A stretch of DNA of 64,000 nucleotides from G942493375 sp942493375. Lineage in GTDB: Bacteria; Armatimonadota; UBA5829. Of the stretch, positions 63,322-64,000 are shown piece by piece. The stretch's first letter is position 1, and the number at the start of each line of letters is the position of its first letter. The position numbers and the translations under genes were made by a program. The stretch covers positions 558,001 through 622,000 of the forward strand of contig OW818698.1 of NCBI GenBank assembly GCA_942493375.1, written 5' to 3'. The notes under the pieces are model-generated. The model had not been told where the DNA came from and did not search any database. It saw only the letters and a list, made by a program, of their open reading frames with translations.

Positions 63322-64000
63322 TCATGCATCTGCACCTATTCCACACATTTCACCCAACAAAATCAAGCTATATATAAAACATTGGGTAACCGCAGTTGCA
63401 GCATATGTATTCTGTCCAATCTTTTCAGCAGCTACCAGAACTTGAAGAACTGCTAACAACAAAAACGTTCCAGCGAGTACATATGCAATAATCGTCGGAT
63501 CATTGAGACCAACTGACGCTATGCCAAAAAATGCCACTGCCATTGATGCATATGCAGCCGCCATATTCCATGCACCGTTGCGCATCGAATTAAAGAATGC
63601 GCTTGGGGGTAAACCCCTGGCATAACGTAAATTGCCACATGCTAGCAATGCAAAGGTCATCCCAATAATCCAAAAAGTAACATTAACAAATGTTACTTGT
63701 TTACCATTAGAATCAACTGCATTTATAGGATTATTGACACAATACACATACCAGTTCACCCCGTCCATTCCCGGATCTTCACTCACAAACGTCCCAGTCA
63801 TCGGATCCATATACCGAGCACGCATGTAAATCAGGCTGGTGGTATCATCATAAGTATGCCCCAGATTGCCAACAAACCGATGGTTACTGGTCGGAGTTCC
63901 ACTACTTGCTCGGAATAAACCATAAACATCCATCTTGCGAGTGGACTTTATTGGGTTGTTGTTCGCGTCCGGGTCTCCAGCTTCTGCAAGTACACTTCCG
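63322..64000 (-). CDS. RHS-repeat protein C-terminus with hydrophobic tail, cut by the window edge
   Basis: At least 225 codons, open at the right end of the window (the frame continues from VLAEAGDPDANNNP). The RHS-associated core is YDDTTSLIYMRARYMDPMTG then NWYVYCVNNPINAVDSNG. After that, about 135 residues are strongly hydrophobic, with perhaps four membrane segments (VTFWIIGMTFALLACG; MAAAYASMAVAFFGIAS; PTIIAYVLAGTFLLLAVL; YAATAVTQCFIYSLILL). In RHS toxins the part after the core is the variable toxic domain; here it would act on membranes. No PVxxxDPxxxLG cleavage motif is in this part. Confidence 0.8.
   Translation of the reverse strand, partial: GSVLAEAGDPDANNNPIKSTRKMDVYGLFRASSGTPTSNHRFVGNLGHTYDDTTSLIYMRARYMDPMTGTFVSEDPGMDGVNWYVYCVNNPINAVDSNGKQVTFVNVTFWIIGMTFALLACGNLRYARGLPPSAFFNSMRNGAWNMAAAYASMAVAFFGIASVGLNDPTIIAYVLAGTFLLLAVLQVLVAAEKIGQNTYAATAVTQCFIYSLILLGEMCGIGADA

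Overview
The window looks like one stretch of a moderate-GC bacterial chromosome, with no plasmid or phage core genes, rRNA or recognisable tRNA. The best taxonomic hint is the prepilin at 56042-56749. It has the N-terminal segment AILFPVFAKAREKAR and an H-X9-DG C-terminus, a combination I associate with Armatimonadota. The many secreted glycan-active proteins and the URO-D-like methyltransferase fit that, but the assignment is an inference.

Layout. 1-1830 is a 113-bp satellite with 16 full units, followed by a URO-D family gene. 3879-15556 holds a chemosensory cluster: an atypical NarL-type regulator, a soluble receptor with two signalling hairpins, a triple-CheW protein, CheB, a HEAT-repeat protein, CheR, CheY, CheA, a small STAS-like protein, a second CheY and a helical protein carrying the CheZ-type DxxxQ motif. 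No flagellar genes are present, so the output of the pathway is unknown. 15849-26961 is a mixed accessory region: a glycosidase-like protein, a NACHT ATPase with pentapeptide repeats, a roughly 206-bp group II intron relic, a phospholipase-like gene whose signal peptide is interrupted by a stop codon, an M48 protease and a Spy/CpxP-like protein. 27246-40859 is a nearly complete type II secretion (or related type IV pilus-like) operon in the order E-F-G-H-I-J-K-L-M-C-D. Its L is a PilM-PilN fusion and its PilO/GspM-like subunit carries two EF-hands. 41654-49212 has an alpha/beta hydrolase, the NHEJ pair Ku and LigD, RNA cyclase RtcA and a GH4 glycosidase. 49605-61431 encodes large secreted proteins (CBM9 plus DUF6067-like, a pectate-lyase-fold protein, the prepilin and unknowns) and a truncated sigma factor. 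The right end has a TPR/C39-like membrane protein and, on the minus strand, the C-terminus of an RHS protein with a hydrophobic tail next to a small membrane protein (toxin/immunity-like).

The most striking feature is not a gene. Nearly every intergenic gap from about 24.4 kb onward is filled by short dispersed repeat modules from some 15 families, several built from three or so iterations of an 8-10-nt word. Different modules are repeatedly joined through one constant linker, close to AATCCCTTCC, in about 17 places, and most families face the same way irrespective of gene direction. Several palindromic, MITE-like elements are also dispersed, including inside the secretion operon. The 113-bp satellite is itself a composite of two of these families. 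All functional calls are from reading the sequence; no searches were run.
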